Shown one piece after another: positions 1 to 10,530 of a stretch of DNA of 64,000 nucleotides. Every line of letters starts with the position of its first letter. Position 1 is the first letter of the stretch. A program made the position numbers and the translations under genes. The stretch is from Siphonodentalium dalli (Eukaryota > Mollusca > Scaphopoda > Gadilida > Siphonodentaliidae). The notes beneath the pieces are model-generated. The model saw nothing but the letters and a program-made list of their open reading frames with translations, did not search any database and was not told the origin of the DNA. The stretch is taken from the NCBI GenBank assembly GCA_032622095.1, contig CP136063.1:183437956-183501955 (forward strand). Reading direction: 5' to 3'.

Positions 1-290
1 AATATGCTGATTTCGCCTTCTTGATCCCTTTTGATATAGAAGACTTGTGAATCGGAATCTGTTGACATGAATTCTTTGCTTTCATATACTTTAGAGTTAA
101 CCACTTTCTTTCGTGCCACCTTCGCTGGGGGCTCTTGATTGTCGGTAACTGGTGGATTCAGCAGCTTTCTTTTCCACCTATTTTACAACCAGAGAGCTTT
201 TGTCAGAAGGATTTGTTATACTCTTCTTGGAAATCGCCACAACCAGTGTTATGGTCTGTCGCCTGCAGTGATCGTCTATGAGACTGCCAC
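1..290 (-). repeat. Inverted copy of repeat arm B (mate at 2075-2356)
   Basis: This stretch is the reverse complement, with scattered mismatches, of 2075-2356. It carries the same short coding-like segment, with ARKKVVNS and STDSDS motifs on the minus strand. Several amino-acid differences separate the two copies, which suggests little selection on the protein. The left edge is cut by the window. Confidence 0.8.
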
Positions 291-1126
291 GGTCTTTGAC
301 CCAGCTTTCTTGTGAGGCAGAGAACGTGGTTCCCTGGTTTTCAATCATGCCATCTGATTGGTGATGGTATGGCGTCTTTTTCTTGATTTGAAGCAGTCGG
401 CACCTGTTAACATGTTGCGTATTCAATTTTTTTTAGAGCAGACGACACTGGATCACGTGAGCAGACGTCGATAATGAGGTACTCATGAGTGGAGACATTT
501 CGTCATTACTCAAGTCGGTTTGCGTCCATCATAGACCAAACATCACATGTCTATTTATTCTCCCTGATATCACACTTTAATCAAGAATCTTTATTGAAGA
601 TAGCCATACATGTAAAGTCGGAACGACCGTGGCGACAGGGGGGGGGGGGGGCAGTTGGGGTGTAAATTTTCAACAGTTGGAATTTCAAACATGTCAAAAA
701 CATTAGTTGAAAATTTCACACCGTGGCCAATAAAAAACTGCTAATTGATTTAACAAAACAATATTTAACTACATTTGATCAAACTTGTGGACTGAAATGG
801 TCATCAGTTGGAGAATTGTCCAACCGGAGGGGGGATGAGGTTTGAAATGTCCAACACTAGGAAAGCCTCAGTTGAGGCCAATCCAGATGCTAGGATTTGC
901 GATTTTCTTGTATATTTTTCAAAATGTTCTCACACCGGTCCGAACAACCATGGTCAGCCCGATGTGTCCTGTTCTCTTGTCCGTAGCCGGATGCATTTGT
1001 CTGGAGTTAGACCACTAGATGTTAGGATTTATGCATTTTTTCAGGTTAAAATGTGTGAATGTTCTCATACCGGGAATATAGAACCATGGTTTGTGATTAG
1101 AGTGCAAAGTCCAAGCTGTCAATGAT
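291..1126. other. No gene seen; poly-G tract, hairpin and weak internal repeat
   Basis: No convincing gene. A poly-G run lies near 640-652. A short inverted repeat (GTGTAAATTTTCAAC near 659 and its complement near 706) follows it. A degenerate direct repeat of about 130 bp (GATGCTAGGATTT near 886, GATGTTAGGATTT near 1018) explains the 105-residue open frame at 808-1125, which has no recognisable domain. Confidence 0.4.
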
Positions 1127-1315
1127 CTAAGCAGGCGAATAGCTGTTCCTCGTCGCTAAGAGCAATGTTGTATGTTGAAATGGCCTTGAATTCGTCATAG
1201 TAAAATCTGATAAATTGTCAATATTGTAGACCATTACCAGCTTCCTCGAGATTCTTAAACAGCAATGACCCTACATGTGTATCTTCATTTGATTCAGCAT
1301 CAGACATTTAATATT
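1127..1315 (-). pseudogene. Degenerate coding-like repeat, related to 8251-8481
   Basis: On the minus strand this reads as a short protein beginning MSDAES, with NGLQY and STYNIAL motifs and an in-frame stop after NGLQY. The 8251-8481 segment carries NGLQYCQL and LTYNIALRDQEEL at matching positions, so the two are diverged copies of one family. I do not recognise the family. Confidence 0.4.
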
Positions 1316-1436
1316 TAAATTCTGTGATCAAGTCAAAGTCAATCCCGTCCAAGCAGATATAATCACACTCGTCTAAGCATGATCCCACCATTGCCACCAC
1401 TTAATGTAACATGCAACCGGTGGGTAATTAATTAAA

Positions 1437-2065
1437 GTAGAGACAACAAGGGGCTAACAACTGCACGCCATTAAAGGGACCTTTTCCCAACACGTGGGCA
1501 CAACAAGGATTGATAGAACTGGATCTGCTTTCGTATTTGGTAGCGTGTCACCTCTTCTTGGGTCACAATAAGAGACACCCTTACATACGATAGCTGCCAC
1601 CACCCTGTTTTGGTAAAATAGGGAAACCAGTATATTTCTTAGGTGTAGTACAATGGTGGTCCCTTGCTATTAAGATAAGAACATAGTCTGGATTATAATA
1701 TGTTTATTCAGTCTTAAAATGCGAGCTCATACGGATCAAGATTCGACCCAGATACCGAAATAGAATTTTCATTTCTGGCGGACGTCCATGAAACCATATT
1801 TCAACTACTTTATTGAAATTAATGGAACCGGGAAGTATTCAGCTTCCAATTGTTGATTTTATTGGCTCAGGTGGGCATTCTCAGATGTGAATTATTAATT
1901 ATTATTGTTCCGGACTATGTGGGAAATACTTTCGAAGCATCAGGGTGAGCGCGTTAACATCACATTTGTCAGTACTTATTCTCTTCTAAACGGGGCTGAT
2001 TATGATGGAAATATGTTCATTAAACACCATAATATCGTGTCATCGATCAACTTTTGCATTTCCGG
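1437..2065 (+). repeat. Long inverted repeat, arm A (mate 5660-6290)
   Basis: About 625 bp here is repeated in inverted orientation at 5660-6290 with high but imperfect identity; for example the block with GGAACCGGGAAGTATTCAGC recurs as its complement near 5895. The loop between the arms is about 3.6 kb. A third, diverged partial copy lies at 17015-17350. The arm runs straight into arm B. No transposase is visible, so this is either a foldback-type element or an inverted duplication. Confidence 0.85.
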
Positions 2066-2398
2066 AAGTCTCATAGACGATCATTGCAGGCGACAGACCA
2101 TAACACTGGTTGTGGCGATTTCCAAGAAGAGTATAACAAATCATTCTGACAAAAGCTCTCTGGTTGTAAAATAGGTGGAAATGAAAGCTGCTGAATCCAC
2201 CACAGTTGCCGACAATCAAGAGCCCCCAGCGAAGGTGGCACGAAAGAAAGTGGTTAACTCTGAAGTGTATGAAAGGAAAGAATTCATGTCAACAGATTCC
2301 GATTCAGAAGTCTTCTATATCGAAAGGGACAAAGAAGGCGAAATCAGCATATTTGGAAGTAGCTTTTGCATGGAGACTTGACGTCATTCTGAGATTAA
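2066..2398 (+). repeat. Repeat arm B with short coding-like segment
   Basis: This matches 1-290 in inverted orientation. It contains a 68-residue open frame (2175-2381) rich in K, E and S (QEPPAKVARKKVV, STDSDSEVFYIER). The block from about 2348 to 2398 is also found inverted near 17393-17510. The protein family is unknown. The two inverted copies differ at several charged residues, so it is probably a captured or decaying element segment and not a host gene. Confidence 0.65.
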
Positions 2399-2624
2399 TT
2401 AAATTCTTCCACATTAAGAACTATATATAGGGGATTGTTCTTGGTTGATGGAGTTGTTCTCGGGCCTGTTATTCTGCCATTTTTTGTATAAAATGACCGA
2501 AAATGTGATGTCGGAAAGATGATAAAACGAAAGATCGGTGGTCTCCAATGACGATTTTTCATGAGAAAACAGTTTATTTTGATCCGTGCCATACGCGGAA
2601 ATAATAACAGCAATATAGAGAAGA

Positions 2625-3020
2625 GTTTATATAACGGCTTTTTTGAGATATAAATGATCAGCCTGTTCTCCGGAAAACCTGCACTTATCTTCCTATAATA
2701 TAACCTGTTTTAGGTAGATAATCTGCTTAGAGTTGACTCATTTTGAGTCGATGTGTTGAAAATGAGAGCGTTTGAGTCACATTATCGACTCATAACGAGG
2801 CGATCCTAAGCAGATTATGTGCCGACAATGACACATATAAGCCAACACTTTTCAGGTGTACGCTCATTAACATTTGTTTTCACTGTGGCCAGCGCCATAA
2901 AACGAAATAACGGGAATCAGTCCATTATCTGCTTATTTCAGAATCAAATAATCACCTTGTGTACCTATTTTACATTATTGGTCGATTTGTGCGAGGATAT
3001 GTTGAAACGATGATTTCATG
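2625..3020 (+). mobile_element. Foldback/MITE-type element, copy 1
   Basis: The core holds AGGTAGATAATCTGCTTAG and the opposed CTAAGCAGATTATGTGC, flanked by a block with CATAAAACGAAATAACG and ending near CGCGAGGATATGTTGAA. The same order is seen at 21785-22050 and, inverted, at 39600-40170. It has no coding capacity. Outer ends are estimated by comparing the three copies. Confidence 0.6.
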
Positions 3021-3039
3021 ACCCGACGCTGCATGAAAA

Positions 3040-3240
3040 GCGAGATTTATAAAATATAAATGTTGCATAAATTTAGGACCCTGAATTTATGCATGCATTT
3101 ATACATAATAAATTCGCATTTATACAAAAATATAAATATCGCATTTATATTTTTAAATCTCGCATAAATGTTGCATAAATTTAGGACCCTGAATTTATGC
3201 ATGCATTTATACATATCAAATTCGCCTTTCTTGAAACAGT
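3040..3240. repeat. AT-rich direct repeat with TGCATAAA motifs
   Basis: A unit of about 50 bp (starting AAATGTTGCATAAATTTAGG) occurs at about 3058 and 3167, separated by AT-rich sequence. TGCATAAA/TTTATGCA motifs recur in both orientations. The same motif class returns at 5340-5660, just inside the other inverted arm. Confidence 0.7.
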
Positions 3241-4010
3241 GCCAGGGGTCAGTAGAGCTATTATGTCGCCAGTGAACATTTATAGCAATGTGGTAAACAT
3301 TTGATGTCATTTAACACTATTGAGTCAAATAACATGCTGACAACGTCTACCCACAAAAAGCCCATGACTGAAGACCTTTTGCATCAGGTATCCGGACAAA
3401 ACGCCCTACAGATAAATGTGATTTTTGTCGGCACCGCTGTTAATGCAGGCATTCGGTTATATCAAATCAGGTATCATACTAAATAAATCGAGAATTTCAA
3501 TGTTGGCCCGGCGATGTACATATACCGAATAACTTATAGATGTCGTGAATTAATTTAGCTTATTTCGGTAACTGGCCGTCGGTTTCATTCTGAGACCATA
3601 ATTTAATTATTACCATATGCCGGCAGCAAGCATACATATGCGAGAACTGTATCAGATAACAGAAGCTAGCGTCGGAGATTGCTTTCTTTTGCCTCTGAAC
3701 AATGCTACAACGCAGACGTGTTCCATGAGAGCTGGGAACTCTTAACTGAGGCAAGTATTTAGATGGATTATGTATATACAAATACGTTTGTTTTCGCATG
3801 CTCTGTCTAAACTAAGGCATCGTGTGCAATGGGGGTATATTTGCTTGGGTTAGAACATGATCGCCACATCATTTCAGTTTTTAAATTCCTTTTCTAATTA
3901 TAAATTTTACCAAGGGTAAGTTAACATACATGTGAATATGAAATAAAGGTATTTCACAATTTATGTTGCAGATTCATTCTTTCATCAATTCGCAGCGTGA
4001 TCGACACAAT
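3241..4010. other. No gene or repeat recognised
   Basis: Short open frames only, with no recognisable domain, splice pattern or repeat. Confidence 0.4.
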
Positions 4011-4935
4011 ATCCATGATGTAATCCCGTTTTTAAGTTTAATCGCGTAAAATTGCAATTGTGGTCATGGGAGGGTGATATCCTTTGCCAGCATCAGATAT
4101 AAATTCATTGTAGAATATATCCATGATGTAATCCCGTTTTGAAGTTAGAATCGCGTTAAATAGTGATCATGGAAGGGTGATATCACCCTTTACCATTTCA
4201 CATATAAATTCAATGTACAATTTATCCGTGATGTAATCCCGTTTTGAAGTTTTAATCGCGTAAAATATTGATCATGGAAGGGTGATATCACCCTTTGCCA
4301 GTTCACATATAAATTCATTATACAATATATCCGTGATGTAATCCCGTTTTGAAGTTTTAATCGTGTAAAATATTGATCATGGAAGGGTGATATCACCCTT
4401 TGCCAGTTCACATATAAATTCATTGTACAGTAAGTCCGTGATGTAATCCCGTTTTGAAGTTTAAATCGCGTAAAATTGTGGTCATGGAAGGGTGATATCA
4501 GTGTCACCCTTTGCCATATCACATATAAATCCATTGTACAGACAGTCCATGATGCAATCCCGTTTTGCAGTTTGAATCGCGTAAAATTGCAATTGTGTTC
4601 ATGGAAGGGTGATATCATCCTTTGCCAGTATGACATATATATTCACTGTACAATATATCCATGATGTAATCCCGTCTTGAAGTTAGAATCGCGTAAAATT
4701 GTGGTAATGCAAGGGTGATATCACCCTTTGCCATATCACATATAAATTCATTGTACAGTAAGTCCATGATGTTATCCCGTTTTGAAGTTTGAATCGAGTA
4801 AAATTGTGGTGATGGAAGGGTGATATCACGCTTTGCCATATCGCATATAAATTCATTGTACAATAAATCCATGATGTAACACCATTTTGAAACCAGTAAA
4901 ATTGTGTTCCTTGAAGGGCGATATCACTCTTTAGC
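4011..4935 (+). repeat. Satellite of about 105 bp, nearly 9 units
   Basis: Units begin with ATCCATGATGTAATCCCG or close variants at about 4011, 4119, 4224, 4329, 4434, 4544, 4657, 4762 and 4867, so the period is 105-113 bp. Most units carry the palindrome AAGGGTGATATCACCCTT. The open frames over this region (minus strand 4190-4636 and 4615-4872) come from the repeat and have periodic sequence; they are not genes. Confidence 0.92.
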
Positions 4936-5280
4936 AGAAAACAAAAAATCTTATTTTAGTTTTAATATTTTGTTGTTTATACTTATTTTCCATGCGATCA
5001 CTTAATTTTTATTCTTTATTGCAGAGACTACGAAAATTGATGACGGCAAGATACAACTATGACACAAAGTGCCATGTCCAAGTAGTTATGTTATATTTGT
5101 GACTGGTATAACCAACAATAGGGCAGCATTGTGTTGGCAAATTACTACACATGGAGATACCAGAATCAGGGCGACACATGTGTATATGTATAGTTAGATA
5201 TACACATCAGTGTCGCCATATATGCTGGTTACAAGCCAAATGTGACCCTAAAGTAGATTTCACAAATATATATATGGATA
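4936..5280. other. No gene recognised
   Basis: AT-rich sequence between the satellite and the next motif-rich block; nothing supportable seen. Confidence 0.4.
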
Positions 5281-5659
5281 TATATGTTCAAATCCAAATT
5301 TTTACGGGGTATACATGTGCATAAACTGGAGTTTATAACCAGAATAAATGTAGCTACATATATTTATGCAGCTTTATTCAGTGAATAGATTTGTATTTAT
5401 GCATAAAATGTAGACAATAAATGAATGCATAAACGTGGGAATAAATACGAGTTTATCCTGCTGAATAATGGCGGGTTTATTCACTGAATAAATTGAGTGT
5501 AAATGTCGGCCTTTATTCATGAATAAATTGTGAATAAATGTGCATAAATTTCCGGATTTATGCACCTTTATTCAGTGAATAAATTTCTGATTTATCCAGA
5601 TTTATGCACATTTATCAGGAATTTATGCAATGAATAAATTCCAGTTTTCATGCAGTGCG
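5281..5659. repeat. Dense TTTATGCA / GAATAAA palindromic motif cluster
   Basis: Short motifs (TTTATGCA, TGCATAAA, TTATTCA, TGAATAAA) occur in both orientations about every 15-30 bp. Together with 3040-3240 it brackets the centre of the larger inverted repeat. Confidence 0.6.
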
Positions 5660-6290
5660 AATTTCGGAAATGCAAAAGTTGATCGATGACACGATATTAT
5701 GGTGTTTAATGAACATATTTCCATCAAAATCAGCCACGTTTAGAAGAGAATAAGTACAAACGTGCTGTTAACGCGCTCACCTAGATGCTTCGAAAGTATT
5801 TCCCACATAGTCCAGAACAATAACAATTAATAATTCACATCTGAGAATGCCCACCTGAGCCAATAAAATCAACAATTGGAAGTTGAATACTTCCCGGTTC
5901 CATTAATTTCAATAAAGTAGTTGAAATATGGTTTCATGGACATCCGCCAGAAATGAAAATTCTATTTCGGTATCTGGGTCGAATCTTGATCCGTCTGAAC
6001 TCGCATTTTAAGACTGAATAAACATATTATAATCCAGACTATGTTCTTAATAGCAAGGGACCACCATTGTACTACACCTAAGAAATATACTGGTTTCCCT
6101 ATTTTCCCAAAACAGGGTGGTGGCAGCTATCGTATGTAAGGGTGTCTCTTATTGTGACCCAAGAAAAGGTGATACACTACCAAATACGAAAGCAGATCCA
6201 GTTCTAGCAATCCTTGGTGGGACCACGTGTTGGGAAAAGGTCCCTTTAATGACGTGCAGTTGTTGGCCCCTCGTCTCTTATATATATCTG
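5660..6290 (-). repeat. Long inverted repeat, arm A prime (mate 1437-2065)
   Basis: Reverse complement of arm A across its length. Small indels and substitutions show that the arms are not recent. Open frames at 6117-6299 and 6127-6390 fall within the arm and look non-genic. Confidence 0.85.
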
Positions 6291-6589
6291 TGCATATAGT
6301 TCTCAACACTTTATACGATATGTTATGCAATTGTTTTCTCCTTTTAACCTTGAGAATAATTGCTTGGGACTTCTGGGTATGTGCTACCAAATTACGATAA
6401 ATAATACCATTTCTCGCTGTAAGCAGCTGTCTGCGACCAAAGGGATTTCAGAACATGTCCCACATCTTTAATGTCATTGAACTTGGGGAATTTATCATTG
6501 TTGAACCCAACCTATGACTTCATAAATCACCATCTTCCTCATGTAGTGTTTGGATGTTACTGTCTTCATTGTTAACAAATGTGGTCACC

Positions 6590-7900
6590 GAAAGCTGAAA
6601 CTTTATCTGTTTCTTCCCTGCCACACTTATTCGACTTAGCCCGTCTTGATTTCAATGTTGTGACCATGGCTGATCCTCAATTTCCATGTCAAACATCGAC
6701 AACTTGGATATACCCCTAGTTATTAGCCCTTCAGGATCTTTAAAGTTCATTAACCACATGAGGGATGCATGATCCATGCAGAAATTGAACATTCTTCCAT
6801 ATAGAAAGTGTACGTAATATTTGGTAAAGAAAACAGCGAGTAGTTCGTTTTTGGTCAGCCTTTGTGAGCATTCTAGTAGCAAGCGCTATGGGATTATCCA
6901 TGCCATCAACAATTTGTTATAAAACTCCAATTGCGAAATCACTGCTATGAATGTTCATCGAATTTGGGGTGGGCCAATATTGGTGATGTCGTATGACATT
7001 GTCTCAGCTTCTCAAAGGCATCTTGGCATGTTTCATACCAATTGAAGCAATAACCCTTCTTGGTGAGGTCATGCAACGTTCTTACAATCCAAACAAAGTC
7101 TTTGATGTAGCGATTATAATAACTACAGACTCCAATGAAAGAACGGGTGTAAGTCACACCATTCGGGATAGGCCAATGTTCGACTGCTTCAACTTTCTAT
7201 GGGTCGGTCTCCACACCATCTTTTGAGACCACATGTCTTACACTTTACACTTAATTTTAGTTTCAGGCCTGCTCCAATGAACCTGTCGAATATCTCCCAG
7301 GTTTGCAATCATCTCATTGAAATGTCTCACAAATGGGATTATGTCATCGAGGTATACCAGGCAGGTTTTCCAATTGAGTCCTGAGAGTATGGTTCCCACG
7401 AGCCTCTCGAATGTGGCTGGGGCCTTACAGAGCCCAAAAGGCATAACATTGTACTCATAGAAGCCTCTGTGCGTTACAAATGCAGTCTTGCTTTGGTCAC
7501 TTTCATCCACTTAGCACTGGCAGAACCTAGAAAATAGTTCCAAAGTAGAGAACCACTTTGTTCCTGACATTTGTGAGAGTGCTCGTCTAGTATGTGTTAT
7601 GTATAGGCGTCTTTAATTGTCACTTTGTTGAGACGTCTGTAATTGACACAGTATCTTGTAGATCCATCGGGTTTCTTGACAAGGGAAACTACTGCAGCCC
7701 AGGGGCTGTTGAAAGATGGCAGACACCTTGTGCCAACATCTTGTCAACAATTTCGCCAACTTTCTCTCGTTGATGGAAAGGTAAACCTGCTGGAGTTCCT
7801 TCAGAGGTCTGGAATTTCCAGTGGTGAAATGCTTATTGTTGATCGTTATCTTCGTTCAATTCTCGGACTTTGCCTCGAAAAATGGTCAGTTCATTAACCA
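6590..7900 (-). pseudogene. pol: Ty3/gypsy pol remnant (reverse transcriptase and RNase H)
   Basis: Read on the minus strand, the order is that of gypsy pol. First comes an RT entry segment near 7860-7700 ([17 protein letters not shown]). Then [18 protein letters not shown] near 7680-7630, then the catalytic strand CLVYLDDII with NVMPFGLCKAPATFERLV before it (7510-7238). Next is the RT thumb (SFIGVCSYYNRYI, 7157-6945). Last is RNase H (ELLAVFFTKYYVHFLYGR, DHASLMWLMNFK, 6882-6652), ending in a DGLSRISVAG segment near 6615. Family consensus is YLDD plus a D-E-D RNase H. Several stops and frame changes separate the pieces, and no protease, integrase or LTR was found, so this is an internal fragment. 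Confidence 0.9.
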
Positions 7901-8250
7901 AATCGTACAATGGGTCTTCCCTGTTGTTACAATGGTATGTCGTCTCAAGTTAATATTGTAAAGTCTTATGATAAATCTGTGACAAGAAAACAATAGTCAT
8001 AAGCACTGGGTCTTAAGTATTCAAGGCAAACTTCAAACTCAGGATCTATGAAGAATGAAATGCAAAAATAACCAGACAATGTAAATTCTAGGACACCAAA
8101 GGGAAAACTATGGCAATACTCATTAGCATATGATGCTTGTCTGATATTTTCAAACAGGTAAATGGCTACTGGAATGTTATTATTACTTAACATATCAACA
8201 CAGTGCTTCCTCCATCGATTATTTTACCTTGACTCAGAAAAGATGAATAG
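7901..8250. other. No gene recognised
   Basis: May hold the eroded upstream part of the gypsy pol frame, but nothing can be read with confidence. Confidence 0.3.
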
Positions 8251-8481
8251 TTATTGTGGCGTGTAGAATACTAAGTCCAAACCGCCAAGATGGCAGTAAG
8301 CTAAGCAGGTTAACAGCTCTTCCTGGTCTCTAAGAGCAATGTTGTATGTTAAAAACGCCTGTAATTCGTAATAGTCAAATCCGATTAATTGACAATATTG
8401 TAGACCATTACATGGCGCATTATCAGCCAAATACGCAATTTTCGTATTGCTCTTGATTTTCAAAAAGAAAACGGGTGACAT
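8251..8481 (-). CDS. Short protein of unknown family, related to 1127-1315
   Basis: A 76-residue open frame beginning MSPVFFLKI. It shares NGLQY, FDYYELQAFLTYNIAL and an acidic EEL segment with the broken copy at 1127-1315. The shared core is about 40 residues. No domain is recognised. Two diverged copies 7 kb apart in the same orientation suggest a repeat-borne coding fragment more than a host gene. Confidence 0.35.
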   Translation of the reverse strand: MSPVFFLKIKSNTKIAYLADNAPCNGLQYCQLIGFDYYELQAFLTYNIALRDQEELLTCLAYCHLGGLDLVFYTPQ

Positions 8482-9400
8482 ATTTGATACACTATCCTAA
8501 GTTTTACAACATACGGTCATATCAAATGAATAAATAGCACTACTGGCTCATAAGCCCACTTCCCATGCACAGATGCTACATCATACCGTCTATATGGACC
8601 CAAAATACCATGTCACAAGCGGTATGTGAAACGTCGCGACCAGCCGATGTCTCATTTTTACGGTCTGCGGCGGAATGTAATATCACCAATTTAAACCACA
8701 ATATGCGTGCATTATCACACATGCATAGTCACTCGAACTTTGGATAATTACCAGTTTTATGACATCAGGAGTGACTGTCTCAAAGATAAGCGCCAGCATA
8801 CGTTACTGACGAAATAACTCATACATGGCTCTTGAAATTGTTTTTACAACATGGAGTACTCATTAAAAGTGAACTTTTAGGCTGCACATTATGTATGTAC
8901 TGACCACTCCGTTAAGTTTGCCGTTTAGTGTTCGAAGGAATTCCATAAGTAGTGCCACTTTAGAAGGGTAAGGAAATTTTGAGACAGACCTAGCTTTTAC
9001 CATCCATCTCAAAAATGGTTGGGGGTTGTCTCTTTATTCATACTCAGTTGTTTGCATATAATTTATTATACACATAACTGGGACCAGTTGGAGGTTTTTA
9101 TGATTTCCCAGTGAAATAACTTTTATTCCGACAGAATACGTTAAAATTTCAATTTACAAGAATCGTGTAAAACTCGGGTGTTTTAACAGCGTCACTATCC
9201 ATGAGACAGGATGATGATGCTGGGAGAGCGTGCTCTTGTATGACATACTTCATTCAAACTGACAACATTTCTCTCTTGAAATACATGTTTATGTATTATT
9301 CAACAGAATTTCGCTTTAAAGCTCCAAGCTCTCAAGTCCACAGGCATAGCCATATCTCTGTCTGGAAACGGTTAAGAAGGAGTTAACGGAAATCGCTTTT
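8482..9400. other. No gene recognised
   Basis: Only short open frames without recognisable motifs. Confidence 0.4.
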
Positions 9401-9429
9401 GCATGGAAACTGGAGCCAATTTCAAAGTT

Positions 9430-10530
9430 GGAAGAAAAAATCGGTTATTTCGAATGGCGCAGAGTAATGGTAGACGTAGGAAAGAAAAGATTAAAATTGG
9501 TGCAAAAGGATGCGAGTAAGAGAACGCGAAGGCCCGATATGAGTTTTCTTGTAACACACCAGCCGATTGTCCGCCCAGTATAAAGCTTTATTGGAGCTGA
9601 AGAAGAACCGTCCCGAAGTCCACATTATTATCCAATGGACTTTCGGCGACTTTTATATGCCAGACAATGGATAAAATTCACTCAGCACACTGGCACCAAA
9701 CGACAATGACTGTCCATCCAGTCACTGCGTACTACTGAACAGGAGACAGAGCTTGACCACATTTTTTTTTCTTCATCTTGGATGTAACAAGCCACGAGGA
9801 CAGTGCGGTATTCGCAATTATGAAGAAATTACTGCCACTGTTGAATGCGGAAGTTCCTGTTAAACATGTATACTATTGGACAGACACTGTATACGGAAAA
9901 GGTCGGTTGCATTTTGTAGCTAAACACGTGTACACCGATTTTAGGTTAAATGTAATCTCGAACATAATGTTTATAAAACAAATTGATTTGATAGCAAGTA
10001 TGAACATTTAAAGTTGCTTTCATTCTGTTGTTCACCATTTACTCATGTGTAAATTTCCACATGGGGTTCTGACACCCTTGTTGTACACACAGGTATTGAG
10101 GTAAGGTATTATAGCAGTATACATTGGAGTATAACAGGGGTGTATACACACGTAGAAATGGGGGTATGGGCAGCGGTGTGTGTTAGAATCCCTTCCGAAA
10201 AATTAGTATGCAATTAGGTTAAGTTTTCAACTATGTAAACGCATCTCTGATCTTGTTCTGCAAGAGAAACTCAATTAAGATAATCAACTAATTCGAGCGT
10301 CACCCTTGAATTACAAACACCCTTATTGCGGAAAAGGCGAGTCTTTAGACAACTTTTGTCTATTTTCGTAAAACACAATATAATTTATAAATTTATATAG
10401 TGTTGAATCAGGCTTTTAACTTTTATGGCATGCACGTTGCTTTTCTTTATTTTTCAGGCCCATGTGATGGGATCGGCGGAACTGTCAAACGACATGCGAC
10501 CAGTCTATATAGAATTATATGCAAATATGC
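9430..10530 (+). pseudogene. Transposase-like protein, unclassified family (copy 1, decayed)
   Basis: Fragments in changing frames follow the same order as the longer copy at 31255-33485. They are VYKALLELKKNRPEVH near 9570-9630; HSAHWHQTTMTVHPV near 9672-9715; DVTSHEDSAVFAIMKKLL near 9778-9830; VKHVYYWTDTVYGKGRLHF near 9860-9920; and CDGIGGTVKRHA near 10460-10500. The D in YWTD and the final G-rich DG.GG.VK stretch look like parts of an RNase H-type DDE catalytic core; this is inference. A pyrimidine-rich tract ending in TTTTTCAG just before the last fragment could be a splice acceptor, which would make the gap from about 9950 to 10457 an intron. Stops and frameshifts show it is dead. Confidence 0.5.

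Noticed and set aside
4190-4872. Minus-strand open frames with repeated FHDHNFTRFKLQNGI-type text
   Set aside because: They are translations of the 105-bp satellite and have its exact periodicity.
4011-4935. CRISPR-like array
   Set aside because: Direct repeats are contiguous satellite units without unique spacers, and the genome is animal.
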